A DNA stretch of 64,000 nt from Myroides sp. NP-2. Lineage in GTDB: Bacteria > Bacteroidota > Bacteroidia > Flavobacteriales > Flavobacteriaceae. Positions 44,979 to 54,352 of this stretch are shown here, piece after piece. Position 1 is the stretch's first letter. Every line of letters begins with the position of its first letter. The DNA lies in the NCBI RefSeq assembly GCF_014145665.1, contig NZ_JACHTD010000002.1:186001-250000 (forward strand), in the 5' to 3' direction. Both the position numbers and the translations under genes were made by a program. The notes below the pieces were generated by a model that saw nothing but the letters and a program-made list of their open reading frames with translations, had not been told where the DNA came from and ran no database searches.

Positions 44979-46892
44979 CTATTTAAGAATGACGAATTCA
45001 CTGCGTCTATTGATCGCGTGATCCTCTTCGGAACAGTTTGATTTACAATCGATTTTCGGCTGACTAGCGCCATATCCTTGGGATTCTAGGCGATAAGGCT
45101 CTATGCCTTTTGACAACACGTATTGAACGGTGGTCTTCGCTCGATTCTCCGATAGCTTCTGGTTGTAGGTTGCACTTCCGCGGTTGTCCGTATGAGCGCC
45201 TACTTTGATGCGCATCTGTGGGTTGCGCTTCATTACCTTCACTAACTTATCCAACTCGAAAGCCCCTTGTTGGGTGATGTTCGAACGGTCAAACTCGAAG
45301 TAAATATCCCCTAAGATGATTTCGTCTTTTGTGACGATCACCTCAATCGGACGCAAAGCAACATTCACTAGCTGACGTCCTCCTTTGCGGTTCAACGGAA
45401 CTTCGATAGACTTGCCTTCGAAGTCCTCTTTGTCAACCTGTAAGTGGTAAAACTTATCGCAGTCAACCACGTATTCCACGATACCGCGACGATCTGTAAA
45501 CTTGGTTTCTATCAAGTTCTTGCGGTCATCAAAAATGTCTACACGGGCACCCTCGAGGATCTTACCTGTATCTTTGTGGGTAACCGTTACATACATCTCT
45601 GTATTACAAACAGGTTTTGCCTTGTAGATATCATCGCGACCAACGCGGTTGGTTGAAAAGAAACCGATGTTTTTGCCTGGGTAAAACGAAAAGGCAAAAT
45701 CGTCTTTTGCCGTGTTAATAGGAGAGCCTAAGTTCTTAGGCTCTGCCTGAGGAATGGCTAAGTCTACAACATAAACATCTAGACCGCCAAAGCCCTTGCG
45801 GGAATCCGAGGCAAAGTACAACTTGCCATCCTCTGAAATAAAGGGGAAAGACTCTCGTCCTTCTGTGTTGATCTGACTGCCCATATTAATTGGAGTCCCG
45901 TAGTTGCCTTCCGAATCAATATCTACTTTCCATATATCTGTGCTACCCATCGTACCTGGCATGTCGGAAGAAAAGTAAAGCGTACGACCGTCCTTACTCA
46001 CACTAGGATTACTAACCGAGTAATCACTCCCATTGAAGGGAACTGGCTCGAAATCGGTCCACTTATCTTTTTTCTTAGTCGCACGGAAAACACTTACTTT
46101 TCCTAGCTTAACCAATTTTGCTTTGTTCTTAACAAACTTACCTGCGCGGAAACTCTCCGTTGCAAAGTACATCGTATGACCATCCCCAGTTACCGTAGAC
46201 GGACCATCGTGGTATTTCGTATTCAATTCTGAAACCGGTTCTACATCGTACAAGGGATCATCTGCGTTTTTGTATTTCGCTTGGTAGATGTCTAAATACC
46301 CTTGGTTGTCCCAGCCGTATTTCTTTTTTGAGTTGTTCCCTGCACGAGTAGACGCAAAGTAAAGCGTGTCCCCAACGGTTAAAAAGGCACCAAAATCATT
46401 GCCCTGACGGTCGTTGATCCCTGACTCTTCATAGGTAAACAACTCCTCTTGCTCGCGCAATCTTGGAATGTAATCCGGTTCGCGTAAAAATGCAATAGCC
46501 CGTTGATCCTCGGGGTTGCGCTCAGCGAATTTCTTCATCGCAGCATTGGACGACTCATAGCGTCCGCTAGCCTTGAGCATCTGTGCGTAACGATAGTACA
46601 ACTCCGAATCTAAACTAGGATCCTTCTCCAAGGCTTTCCCGTAGTATTTGGCCGCTTCAACAGTATTGAAAATGTTGTAATAGCAGTCTGCTAGTTGTAA
46701 ATAAATATAATTATCTGTCTTGGCACCGCGGATCAACTTCTGATACACCTTTGCCGCCTCGACAAACTCGTAGCGGTTGTAGTGTTCATTGGCAATCTCT
46801 AAAGGTGGTTTGATAGGCTCTTGAGCACTTAGACTTTGCGTGGATAATAATCCACCCAATAACAGACTTAAATAAACCTTTCTTATTTTCAT
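44979..46892 (-). CDS. PorE-like OmpA-family protein, cassette 2
   Basis: Same 637-residue architecture as the copy at 35617 (TPR, PD40 propeller, regulatory-like domain, OmpA C-terminal domain). Only two residues differ from copy 1: PGKDIG to PGKNIG and GASEPK to GASQPK. There are scattered synonymous changes, so the copies are not a very recent exact duplication, or are being kept alike. Offset from copy 1 is exactly 9362 bp with no indel. ATG at 46892, 18 nt after sprF. Confidence 0.9.
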   Translation of the reverse strand: MKIRKVYLSLLLGGLLSTQSLSAQEPIKPPLEIANEHYNRYEFVEAAKVYQKLIRGAKTDNYIYLQLADCYYNIFNTVEAAKYYGKALEKDPSLDSELYYRYAQMLKASGRYESSNAAMKKFAERNPEDQRAIAFLREPDYIPRLREQEELFTYEESGINDRQGNDFGAFLTVGDTLYFASTRAGNNSKKKYGWDNQGYLDIYQAKYKNADDPLYDVEPVSELNTKYHDGPSTVTGDGHTMYFATESFRAGKFVKNKAKLVKLGKVSVFRATKKKDKWTDFEPVPFNGSDYSVSNPSVSKDGRTLYFSSDMPGTMGSTDIWKVDIDSEGNYGTPINMGSQINTEGRESFPFISEDGKLYFASDSRKGFGGLDVYVVDLAIPQAEPKNLGSPINTAKDDFAFSFYPGKNIGFFSTNRVGRDDIYKAKPVCNTEMYVTVTHKDTGKILEGARVDIFDDRKNLIETKFTDRRGIVEYVVDCDKFYHLQVDKEDFEGKSIEVPLNRKGGRQLVNVALRPIEVIVTKDEIILGDIYFEFDRSNITQQGAFELDKLVKVMKRNPQMRIKVGAHTDNRGSATYNQKLSENRAKTTVQYVLSKGIEPYRLESQGYGASQPKIDCKSNCSEEDHAINRRSEFVILK

Positions 46893-46910
46893 TGTGTGTT
46901 TTTTAATCAA

Positions 46911-47837
46911 TTAGAAATAACGGGATGAACTAGAAACTTTCTTAGACAAGAAAATGTCATACAACACCATGAACTCATGGGATCCTTTTGCTACTTTATT
47001 GATGTCTGACGTCACGTAATCATAAGCATAACCTACGCGCAACTGAGGCGTAACTCGGTAGTTGATCATACCGCCAACGGCATCATCTAAGCGGTAACTA
47101 ATACCCGCCTCGATTTTATCCATATACATCACATTCATATTCACGTCGAACGATACAGGGGAATTAAGTGCGTATTTGATCATAGTTGAAGGTTTCAATT
47201 TCCAGTCTTGATCTAAATCAAATACATAACCTCCATTTAAGAACATATGGATCTCGCGTTGACCGAAGTCTTTTCCATCGTAATTCAGGTAATACTCTTT
47301 GATCAAGTTGGGAACTCCTAAACCAATGTAGTATTTATCAGTATAGTAGTAAGCTCCGATACCTGCGTTAAAAAGCGTTGATTTACTATCTGCACCGAAG
47401 GCTGGGTCATTGGGATCAATCGTATAACCATCACCAACCTCAGAAAACAAGTTCGCACTGTGAAACGTAGCACCTGCTTTAATACCCAAGGCCAACTTGT
47501 GTACGCCACCTAACTCCAAGGTATAAGAGAAATCTCCATAGAGGTTGTTCTCAGTAACAGGGCCAATGCGGTCATTGATAAAAGACAATCCAACCCCAAC
47601 TTTCTTACCAACTCGGCTGTTGATAAAGAATGTGCCCGTTTCTGGAGCTCCTTTAAATCCAGCCCATTGTTTGCGGTATAAGGCTCCCATAGAAACAGCA
47701 TCCTTAGAACCAGCATAAGCAGGGTTAACAACACTCATATTGTACATGTATTGGGTGTACTGTGGGTTTTGTTGGGCCTTTGTCTCTAGGCAACTAAGCA
47801 GACTCAGTAAACCTAGTGTTAAATATATTTTTCTCAT
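46911..47837 (-). CDS. PorP/SprF family outer-membrane protein, cassette 2
   Basis: 308 residues, two substitutions from copy 1 (INSR for IHSR, TLELGG for TLDLGG). Lies directly after adhesin 2 and presumably serves it. With copies this similar, partner specificity between SprF and adhesin is unlikely; any SprF could probably serve either adhesin. Confidence 0.93.
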   Translation of the reverse strand: MRKIYLTLGLLSLLSCLETKAQQNPQYTQYMYNMSVVNPAYAGSKDAVSMGALYRKQWAGFKGAPETGTFFINSRVGKKVGVGLSFINDRIGPVTENNLYGDFSYTLELGGVHKLALGIKAGATFHSANLFSEVGDGYTIDPNDPAFGADSKSTLFNAGIGAYYYTDKYYIGLGVPNLIKEYYLNYDGKDFGQREIHMFLNGGYVFDLDQDWKLKPSTMIKYALNSPVSFDVNMNVMYMDKIEAGISYRLDDAVGGMINYRVTPQLRVGYAYDYVTSDINKVAKGSHEFMVLYDIFLSKKVSSSSRYF

Positions 47838-47866
47838 ATACGATTTAATTTTTTACAAAGAATTGA

Positions 47867-47896
47867 ACCAACTGTGTGAATTTTCACACAGTTGGT
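47867..47896 (-). promoter_or_regulatory. Conserved intergenic hairpin, copy 2
   Basis: Identical to the 30-bp element at 38505, in the same place relative to the adhesin stop (8 nt) and sprF start. Confidence 0.85.
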
Positions 47897-47903
47897 GGTT
47901 TTA

Positions 47904-50900
47904 TTAATAATTAAGTTGTACCCAACCTGTTCTCATATTTCCATGCGTAACAACTACATAATAGTAGGTTCCTGCTGGAAGCAATTTACCAGAATTGTTT
48001 TGACCTGCCCATTGTGTTTTATATCCTAATCCATGACTGTAAACCTCTACTCCATTTCGGTTAAAGATCTGGAGTTTAGCAACACCGTGATTACTTAAAT
48101 CAAAGGTATCGTTGATACCATCGCCATTAGGTGAAAATCCTTTAGGAATTGGACACTCTTCAAAATCTACTGTAAAACTTGTCTCATCATAACAATAAAC
48201 CTCTTTATTACCGTTTCTTGTTACAATATAAATCGTCATTGGAACAATTACTTCATAATCTACTGGCAACTCAATACCGCCTTCATTTGGCAAGGTGTAA
48301 TACTTACTTCCCGCAGGTAATGGTGGCAATTTGTAGGCTTCACAGCTAAATACTTGATCTTCAAAAACAGGAGAGAATACCTCTGGCAAAATCTCAATTG
48401 TGAATTCCGATTGTCCATAGCATCCATTTTCATCCTCACGATAAACATACAAGGTGTTCATTCCTACGACATTATACAGTGCACCTGCTTCGTATTTGGT
48501 TCCCGCCCCGTATGGATCTGTATAGTATGCTTCTCCATCCGCTAATTTAGGTAAAACAACTTCTTTACAAATAAAAATAGGCTCTATTTGAGTTGCCCCT
48601 AATTGCTCATTTTTACCTAGCCTAAATGAGGTATCTTTCGGACATTTGGTCAGCTTATTAGTAACCTTCATATAGATGATCTCATCTTCTGGAGTCTTCG
48701 TTACAAACGAGGGGTCTATTGGATTAATACCAGCATCTAAATCGGCTTTACTAGTAAAATACTCAATCGTAAATTCCTCTATATTTAGACCTTGTAATAC
48801 CGAAGGAATAATTTCATCTAAATTATAGAAATACTCTGATCCTGGTTTTTTAGCGCAATCATACAATGTTGTAGGAGTGCTTAATTCGAATGGTTCTTTT
48901 AAGAAAGAAAAGTTCTTTTTAATTTCTAATTCCTCACCATTACAATGGGTATAACTAATTTTTCCTGTATAGACAACTGATTCCTCAATAGTTACGCTAA
49001 TATCCGTTTGATCAGAATAGAATTCTCCATCTTTTAACCATTGGAAGGTAGCAATTGATGGGCCACTAGGCACAAAGCGCCAAGCCTCATTTTGAGCATC
49101 CCATGGTCCAGAATTTCTTCCTGGAGGGGCATAGCCTTGAGTACCATCTTCATTTTGAATACCAATTAAACCACTTCCGTTATTAAATCCAGTACATGCC
49201 TTTCTGTTCTTTACATAGACTTCAATAATATTAGTACCTTCATATAAAACAACTTGCGTTGTTTGCGTACTTCCCTCAATATCAGATGGGTTGTAAGGAC
49301 AGTTAGAGCCAAATAATCCCATGTGATACATATTAAATACTAACGCACGACATGGAGCGGTTCCCAAAATCTGATAGTTAACAGAATAATCTGATGGAGA
49401 ATTATTAGGATACATATCTTGCATTACTCCAAAAATTGAATTTACATAAGGAGGGCTTCCGCCTCTATCTATTGGAATTTGATGCGTATCATCAAAGCTA
49501 TATCCCGTAGTACCAAGCGGTCGGTATCTTCCATTTTCGACTTCTCCAGCTATACTGAATGTCAGCATCCCATTAGTACCGATTAATACTTTGTCATAAC
49601 TATTGCCAAAAAAACAAAAATCAAATCCAAGATCAATGATATCAGACCAATAATCATCTCTTGTCAAACTAATAGCTGCACCTCCCACAAATGGGAACGG
49701 AGGATCGTAGTCAATCGATTCAACTTCATATTCCGTGGTAGCTTTGATATCGTAGAAATTTGCTTTTAAATCTAGCGTTACAGGTTCATCTGTACAAAGG
49801 TAGTAATTCCCATCATCAGCAATTTCAATATCGAGTTCCTCAACGTTAATATTTGCACATCCTGGAGGGTAGAAAATAGAGAATTCTTGTGGTCCTACCC
49901 AGAATCCTTTTTCAGTATCAGAACAAATAGCGCGAACATAAACACGATAGAACACCTCTTCTACAGCATCTTCAAATATATACTCTGGGGTTCCTTCTAC
50001 TACAATACCCTGAGTAGCATATAAAGGATCTCTTTCACCTACTTCATGGATAAAAACTTCCCATTTTGTTTCGTCACCAGCAGGTGTCCATGAAATATGA
50101 AAATCTTCTGTATTGTCAATTTTCTCAATCACAATTTCCTCAATATCTCCACAAGCCACATGTTGGATATACAAGTTCTTAATTGCAGCAGGTGGTTGAG
50201 CACCGCCACCCCCATCTTGTCTCCACTCAAAAATAACACGCATAGTCTGACCCGCATAGGGTGTAGCATCAAAATCAATGCGCTCTGGTGTAAAAGAAGC
50301 CGTTAGATTGTAAATATCTTGTCCTAACTGAACTCCGCCACTATTGGCAGCAGTTGTCTGTACACCGGCAACAGGAACGTATGTAGTAGGTACTAACCAG
50401 ACCTTGAAATAATCATAAGCATAAGGTGCTGTTCCTTCTCCTTCGGATCTCCATTTAAAGCTCATCGTGTAAACTTCTGTTGCATTTGCTGGGAAGACAA
50501 TGTCTTTATAAATATGTGAAACTTGTACACCATTTACATCATACGAGTTAGAAACTCCGTTGTCTTTACTGATATACATTGCTTCTCCAATAATATTATC
50601 AGCTTGACCCACAAACCATTTATTCTTGCTGTCGTTCACATAGCCAAATTTTGGATTCTCGTTAAAATCCTCATAATACGGTAAATTAACAGGGCCCAAA
50701 TCTGTTCCAAACACTATAGGTCCTTCCCAATAGCCTGTATCAGTCGCACTACAATGAGAACGTACCCAAACAAAAAACTGTGTACCATCCTCTAAGTTAT
50801 TTAAGGTATGAGTTGTTCCATTAACTGTAGCAGTTGGCGTAGTTGTTTCATCTGGACGAATCCCCGTTGTATTGTGATAAACATCATAGGAGCTTATTCC

Positions 50901-53900
50901 TGCAACCGCAGTCCATGAAACAACTGCTGAATTTCTTGTTATTGATCCGATGGTGATCGTTGTAGGATCAACAGTCGGACATGTGATTTGTTTCAGTTTT
51001 AAATTGTCTATTGCCGCTGGAGGTTGAGTCCCACCACTTGTGTCATTCTTCCATTCAAAGACTAGACGCATGGTCTGCCCTGCATAGGTAGAAGCATCCG
51101 CAACGATTCTTTCCGCTTCAAAGGAAGGATTCAAACTATACACGCTTCTTCCTACTTGTACACCTCCACTATTTGTGGCTGTGATTGCAGTCCCAGCAGT
51201 AGGGATATGCGTAGTAGGAACCATCCAAACTCTAAAAACATCCCATGAATTTTCTCCCACACAGCGCCAATCAAATGTAATTTCAATATCTGTTGCTCCG
51301 GTAGGAATCGTGAAGTCCTTAAAAATATAGGAATATTGTGCTATTTGATTATTTGTATAGATATTGCTCACCCCTTCATCATTACTAATATATAGGGCTC
51401 TCTCACCACCATTATTTACAGCATTACCAATAAACCATTTATTCAAATTATGATTGACGATACCGTACTCTTGATCTGTTTCAAAATCATCCACATAGGG
51501 TAAACTCACAGGAACAAGAGGTGTTGTTTCACGTAAATTACTCCATAAACTTTTATTGGTGCTAGAGCAAATTGAACGCACCCAAATATAATACGTTGTA
51601 TTACTTGCTAAGTTATCGAATGTATGTGAGGTAGTGCTCACGGTTGTTCCTACTGCTGTATCAGCTGGAGCGGTTGGAGTAGTTGTAATTATTACTTCGT
51701 AATTTGAAACGCCCTCAACTGCTGTCCACTCAACATCAATACTAGTACTGGAAAGGGTGTCAACAGCTAAATTTGTCGGTTGAACACAAGCCGAATATAG
51801 CAATTTCAAATTGTCAATCGCTGCAGGTGGTTGCGTTCCTGCCCAGTCGTTATTTTTCCATTGAAACACTAAACGAACCATTTGTCCTGCAAAATCACTC
51901 GCATTGACCACCATACGCTCCGTGATGAAAGCTTGATTTAGGTTGTACATAGTACGACCGAGTCGAACTCTATCCGCCGATGTGGTAATCTCACTTCCTG
52001 CTACTGGCACAAAGTTGACAGGTACAACCCATACACTAAATCCATCACTGCTATCCCCAACAGATCGCCAATCAAATTGCACTTCAACTTCTTCAGCATC
52101 TGCTGGAATAGTAAAATCTTTGTAAATATGAGATACTTGAGTGGTCGAAGTTGAATATTGATTCGTTACCCCATTGTCATTACTGATATATAAACTAGAC
52201 GTACCTCCGTTATTAACGGCAGTACCGATATGCCATTTATTAAGATTGTGATTGGCAAAGCCATAATTTCCTTCTTGTTCAAAGTTTTCCGTAAAAGGAA
52301 GCGTAGCTGGTATTAATGCTGTAGTAAACACAACAGGTCTACTGATCCAAGCTGTTGTTGAATCATCCTCACAAATATTTCTGGTCCAAACATAATAGGT
52401 TGTACTTTCAGTTAAGTCCTCTAAGTCTAAAGAGCGATCATCGCCAGTTAGAGAACTTCCAGAAGGAGTTGTTGTATCCGTTGGTGCCGTATCGGTCGTT
52501 GAGATATAGTAGTCAATCCCATTGGATTCACCATCCTCAATAATATCCCAATTCAATTGTGCACTTTCTGCTTCGATATTGCTTACCGCTGTATTCAAAG
52601 GTAAATAACAGCTAGGCGGAACAATTCCCCCTAAATATATCTTAGGCAAATATTGATATCTTCCACTAGGCGAGCCTAATCCTGTGTCTGGACTAAACTC
52701 CGTATCCGTGTTGCGATTAATTCCTCTATAATTAGTAGTTCCATAAACACCAAAACTAGCACCACTAGACCAACCTGGTGCATTTTCGTACAAGGCAATG
52801 GCCAAATTGCTTCCTTCATTCCAGACAAAAGGAGAATCCAACTCTATTTCAACCCATGCATTTCGAACAAGCGTAACTGTTCCTTGGAAGACTTGTGAAA
52901 ATAACGAAGGATCTATCCAGTTCGTAGCAGAAGTTCCTGTAAACTCTCCAACGGAAGTATTCAACATATACAATGTCCATCTATCATAGTTAGAAGTTGT
53001 TCCGTTTCCTGTATAATAAAATCGGATGCGTTCAATAAGCTTATTAGCTCCCAAAACTCCCTCTACCTCGTCAGCCGTATAGATCATTTGAGCGTAGTTA
53101 TAAGAGTTATAAGAGTACAGCGGGAATGAAGTTTCCGTTCGAGTTCCTTCGCCAATTACACCTATTTCTCGCGTTGTAAAAGTTCTAGCTTCAGAAAAAT
53201 CCGATGCTGTATCTGCATCACAAACCACCTTCACATATACACTATAGTTTGTGTTTTCGGTCAAATCCGAAATTTCAATAGGGAATGTAGTCAAATCGGT
53301 AACCGTGCCAGAAGTAACGAGTCCGGTAGCACCAGAACCTGCTGCTCCTGCTGTACGCACTTCATATTGAACAGATAAGGCCGTACTATTTACACCAATC
53401 ACATCCAATTCCATACTAGTGACACCAACAGTACTGACTATAGGTACAGCGCTTAAACAACCCGTTGTCTCAGTACCAAATGTGATTTTTAAATTTGGTC
53501 TATTACCTTGGAAGCTCAACATCCCATCAGGAGCAGAGGAATCCCTTGTTGCACCCAAATGCATATTTGTTGCACTTGACGCCTTAATTTCCAATCCAGA
53601 AACAGTGTCAGTACCACTGCCTCCAAAATTCGCCTCTACCAAGACAACTAGGTTTTTTGTACCTCCTGAATAGTGAAAACTTCGATCCAAAGTAATCGTT
53701 CTATACCCTGTAGTAGTAGCCTCAAATACACCGCTATATACAGGTAAAGCATCATTTATCAAAGTAGCCCAAGTGGCTGAAGTCAACGTAGCTGCGTCCA
53801 CTTCTTTTAGATAAATCTTTATAGGACGGTTTGCACCTGTCCTACCGACGTTCCAAGCTAATTGGGTGATAAATCCTCCTTGTCCTATCTCTGCGGCTGT

Positions 53901-54044
53901 ATACAAAGCAGCAGAGCGTTGGTAACCAAAGTAATTACTCAACGGATGCGTTTGATTTATTGTCCCAACACCTATGGTCACTTCTTGTCCATAGCTAAGC
54001 ATAGCGCTCAACAAGAACAAAAAGAGCATCGTAATTTTCTTCAT
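47904..54044 (-). CDS. T9SS type B CTD multidomain adhesin 2
   Basis: 2046 residues from the ATG at 54044, which starts the signal peptide MKKITMLFLFLLSAMLSYGQ; the frame opens 30 nt earlier. Order: N-terminal beta domain (21-190), FN3, a second N-terminal-like domain (about 295-475, absent from adhesin 1), FN3, three choice-of-anchor J/FN3 blocks, then a C-terminal part nearly identical to adhesin 1 including the sorting domain. The J domains are only partly similar to those of adhesin 1 until KLKQITCPTVDPTTITIGS, after which the proteins match almost throughout. Same operon plan and promoter as adhesin 1. Confidence 0.9.
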   Translation of the reverse strand: MKKITMLFLFLLSAMLSYGQEVTIGVGTINQTHPLSNYFGYQRSAALYTAAEIGQGGFITQLAWNVGRTGANRPIKIYLKEVDAATLTSATWATLINDALPVYSGVFEATTTGYRTITLDRSFHYSGGTKNLVVLVEANFGGSGTDTVSGLEIKASSATNMHLGATRDSSAPDGMLSFQGNRPNLKITFGTETTGCLSAVPIVSTVGVTSMELDVIGVNSTALSVQYEVRTAGAAGSGATGLVTSGTVTDLTTFPIEISDLTENTNYSVYVKVVCDADTASDFSEARTFTTREIGVIGEGTRTETSFPLYSYNSYNYAQMIYTADEVEGVLGANKLIERIRFYYTGNGTTSNYDRWTLYMLNTSVGEFTGTSATNWIDPSLFSQVFQGTVTLVRNAWVEIELDSPFVWNEGSNLAIALYENAPGWSSGASFGVYGTTNYRGINRNTDTEFSPDTGLGSPSGRYQYLPKIYLGGIVPPSCYLPLNTAVSNIEAESAQLNWDIIEDGESNGIDYYISTTDTAPTDTTTPSGSSLTGDDRSLDLEDLTESTTYYVWTRNICEDDSTTAWISRPVVFTTALIPATLPFTENFEQEGNYGFANHNLNKWHIGTAVNNGGTSSLYISNDNGVTNQYSTSTTQVSHIYKDFTIPADAEEVEVQFDWRSVGDSSDGFSVWVVPVNFVPVAGSEITTSADRVRLGRTMYNLNQAFITERMVVNASDFAGQMVRLVFQWKNNDWAGTQPPAAIDNLKLLYSACVQPTNLAVDTLSSTSIDVEWTAVEGVSNYEVIITTTPTAPADTAVGTTVSTTSHTFDNLASNTTYYIWVRSICSSTNKSLWSNLRETTPLVPVSLPYVDDFETDQEYGIVNHNLNKWFIGNAVNNGGERALYISNDEGVSNIYTNNQIAQYSYIFKDFTIPTGATDIEITFDWRCVGENSWDVFRVWMVPTTHIPTAGTAITATNSGGVQVGRSVYSLNPSFEAERIVADASTYAGQTMRLVFEWKNDTSGGTQPPAAIDNLKLKQITCPTVDPTTITIGSITRNSAVVSWTAVAGISSYDVYHNTTGIRPDETTTPTATVNGTTHTLNNLEDGTQFFVWVRSHCSATDTGYWEGPIVFGTDLGPVNLPYYEDFNENPKFGYVNDSKNKWFVGQADNIIGEAMYISKDNGVSNSYDVNGVQVSHIYKDIVFPANATEVYTMSFKWRSEGEGTAPYAYDYFKVWLVPTTYVPVAGVQTTAANSGGVQLGQDIYNLTASFTPERIDFDATPYAGQTMRVIFEWRQDGGGGAQPPAAIKNLYIQHVACGDIEEIVIEKIDNTEDFHISWTPAGDETKWEVFIHEVGERDPLYATQGIVVEGTPEYIFEDAVEEVFYRVYVRAICSDTEKGFWVGPQEFSIFYPPGCANINVEELDIEIADDGNYYLCTDEPVTLDLKANFYDIKATTEYEVESIDYDPPFPFVGGAAISLTRDDYWSDIIDLGFDFCFFGNSYDKVLIGTNGMLTFSIAGEVENGRYRPLGTTGYSFDDTHQIPIDRGGSPPYVNSIFGVMQDMYPNNSPSDYSVNYQILGTAPCRALVFNMYHMGLFGSNCPYNPSDIEGSTQTTQVVLYEGTNIIEVYVKNRKACTGFNNGSGLIGIQNEDGTQGYAPPGRNSGPWDAQNEAWRFVPSGPSIATFQWLKDGEFYSDQTDISVTIEESVVYTGKISYTHCNGEELEIKKNFSFLKEPFELSTPTTLYDCAKKPGSEYFYNLDEIIPSVLQGLNIEEFTIEYFTSKADLDAGINPIDPSFVTKTPEDEIIYMKVTNKLTKCPKDTSFRLGKNEQLGATQIEPIFICKEVVLPKLADGEAYYTDPYGAGTKYEAGALYNVVGMNTLYVYREDENGCYGQSEFTIEILPEVFSPVFEDQVFSCEAYKLPPLPAGSKYYTLPNEGGIELPVDYEVIVPMTIYIVTRNGNKEVYCYDETSFTVDFEECPIPKGFSPNGDGINDTFDLSNHGVAKLQIFNRNGVEVYSHGLGYKTQWAGQNNSGKLLPAGTYYYVVVTHGNMRTGWVQLNY

Positions 54045-54071
54045 ACAAATCTGTTTTAAGTTAGTTACTAC

Positions 54072-54106
54072 CAAATATAAAGTTTTTTTATATTAATATT
54101 AACAAA
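54072..54106 (-). promoter_or_regulatory. Adhesin 2 promoter
   Basis: Minus strand TATATTTG (54079-54072), TTTG at 54106-54103 (23-nt spacer), 27 nt before the ATG; same design as adhesin 1. Confidence 0.6.
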
Positions 54107-54284
54107 ACATAAAGATTAACAAAACAGAAGATGTAAAAATATAAGTAAATTAAATACACATAAACATTAAATTACACAAAATAAAACAATATCTTCATCA
54201 ACAAAACACTTAAAGCCCCTTTATATTAACAGAATCATAACATTCTGTCATTTTGTTGCTAATTATTCATTTCTAGTACGTAAC
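54107..54284. other. Gene-free AT-rich spacer between cassettes 2 and 3
   Basis: Very AT-rich; part of a 308-bp interval with no ORF or recognisable element beyond the promoter and terminator that flank it. Confidence 0.6.
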
Positions 54285-54320
54285 AAAAAATCCCCACCCC
54301 ATAACAGGGTGAGGACTTTT
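54285..54320 (-). terminator. Terminator of cassette 3
   Basis: Same stem-loop and T tract as at 44911. Confidence 0.85.
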
Positions 54321-54352
54321 CTAACTATACTAAACTTAATACTTACATATTT

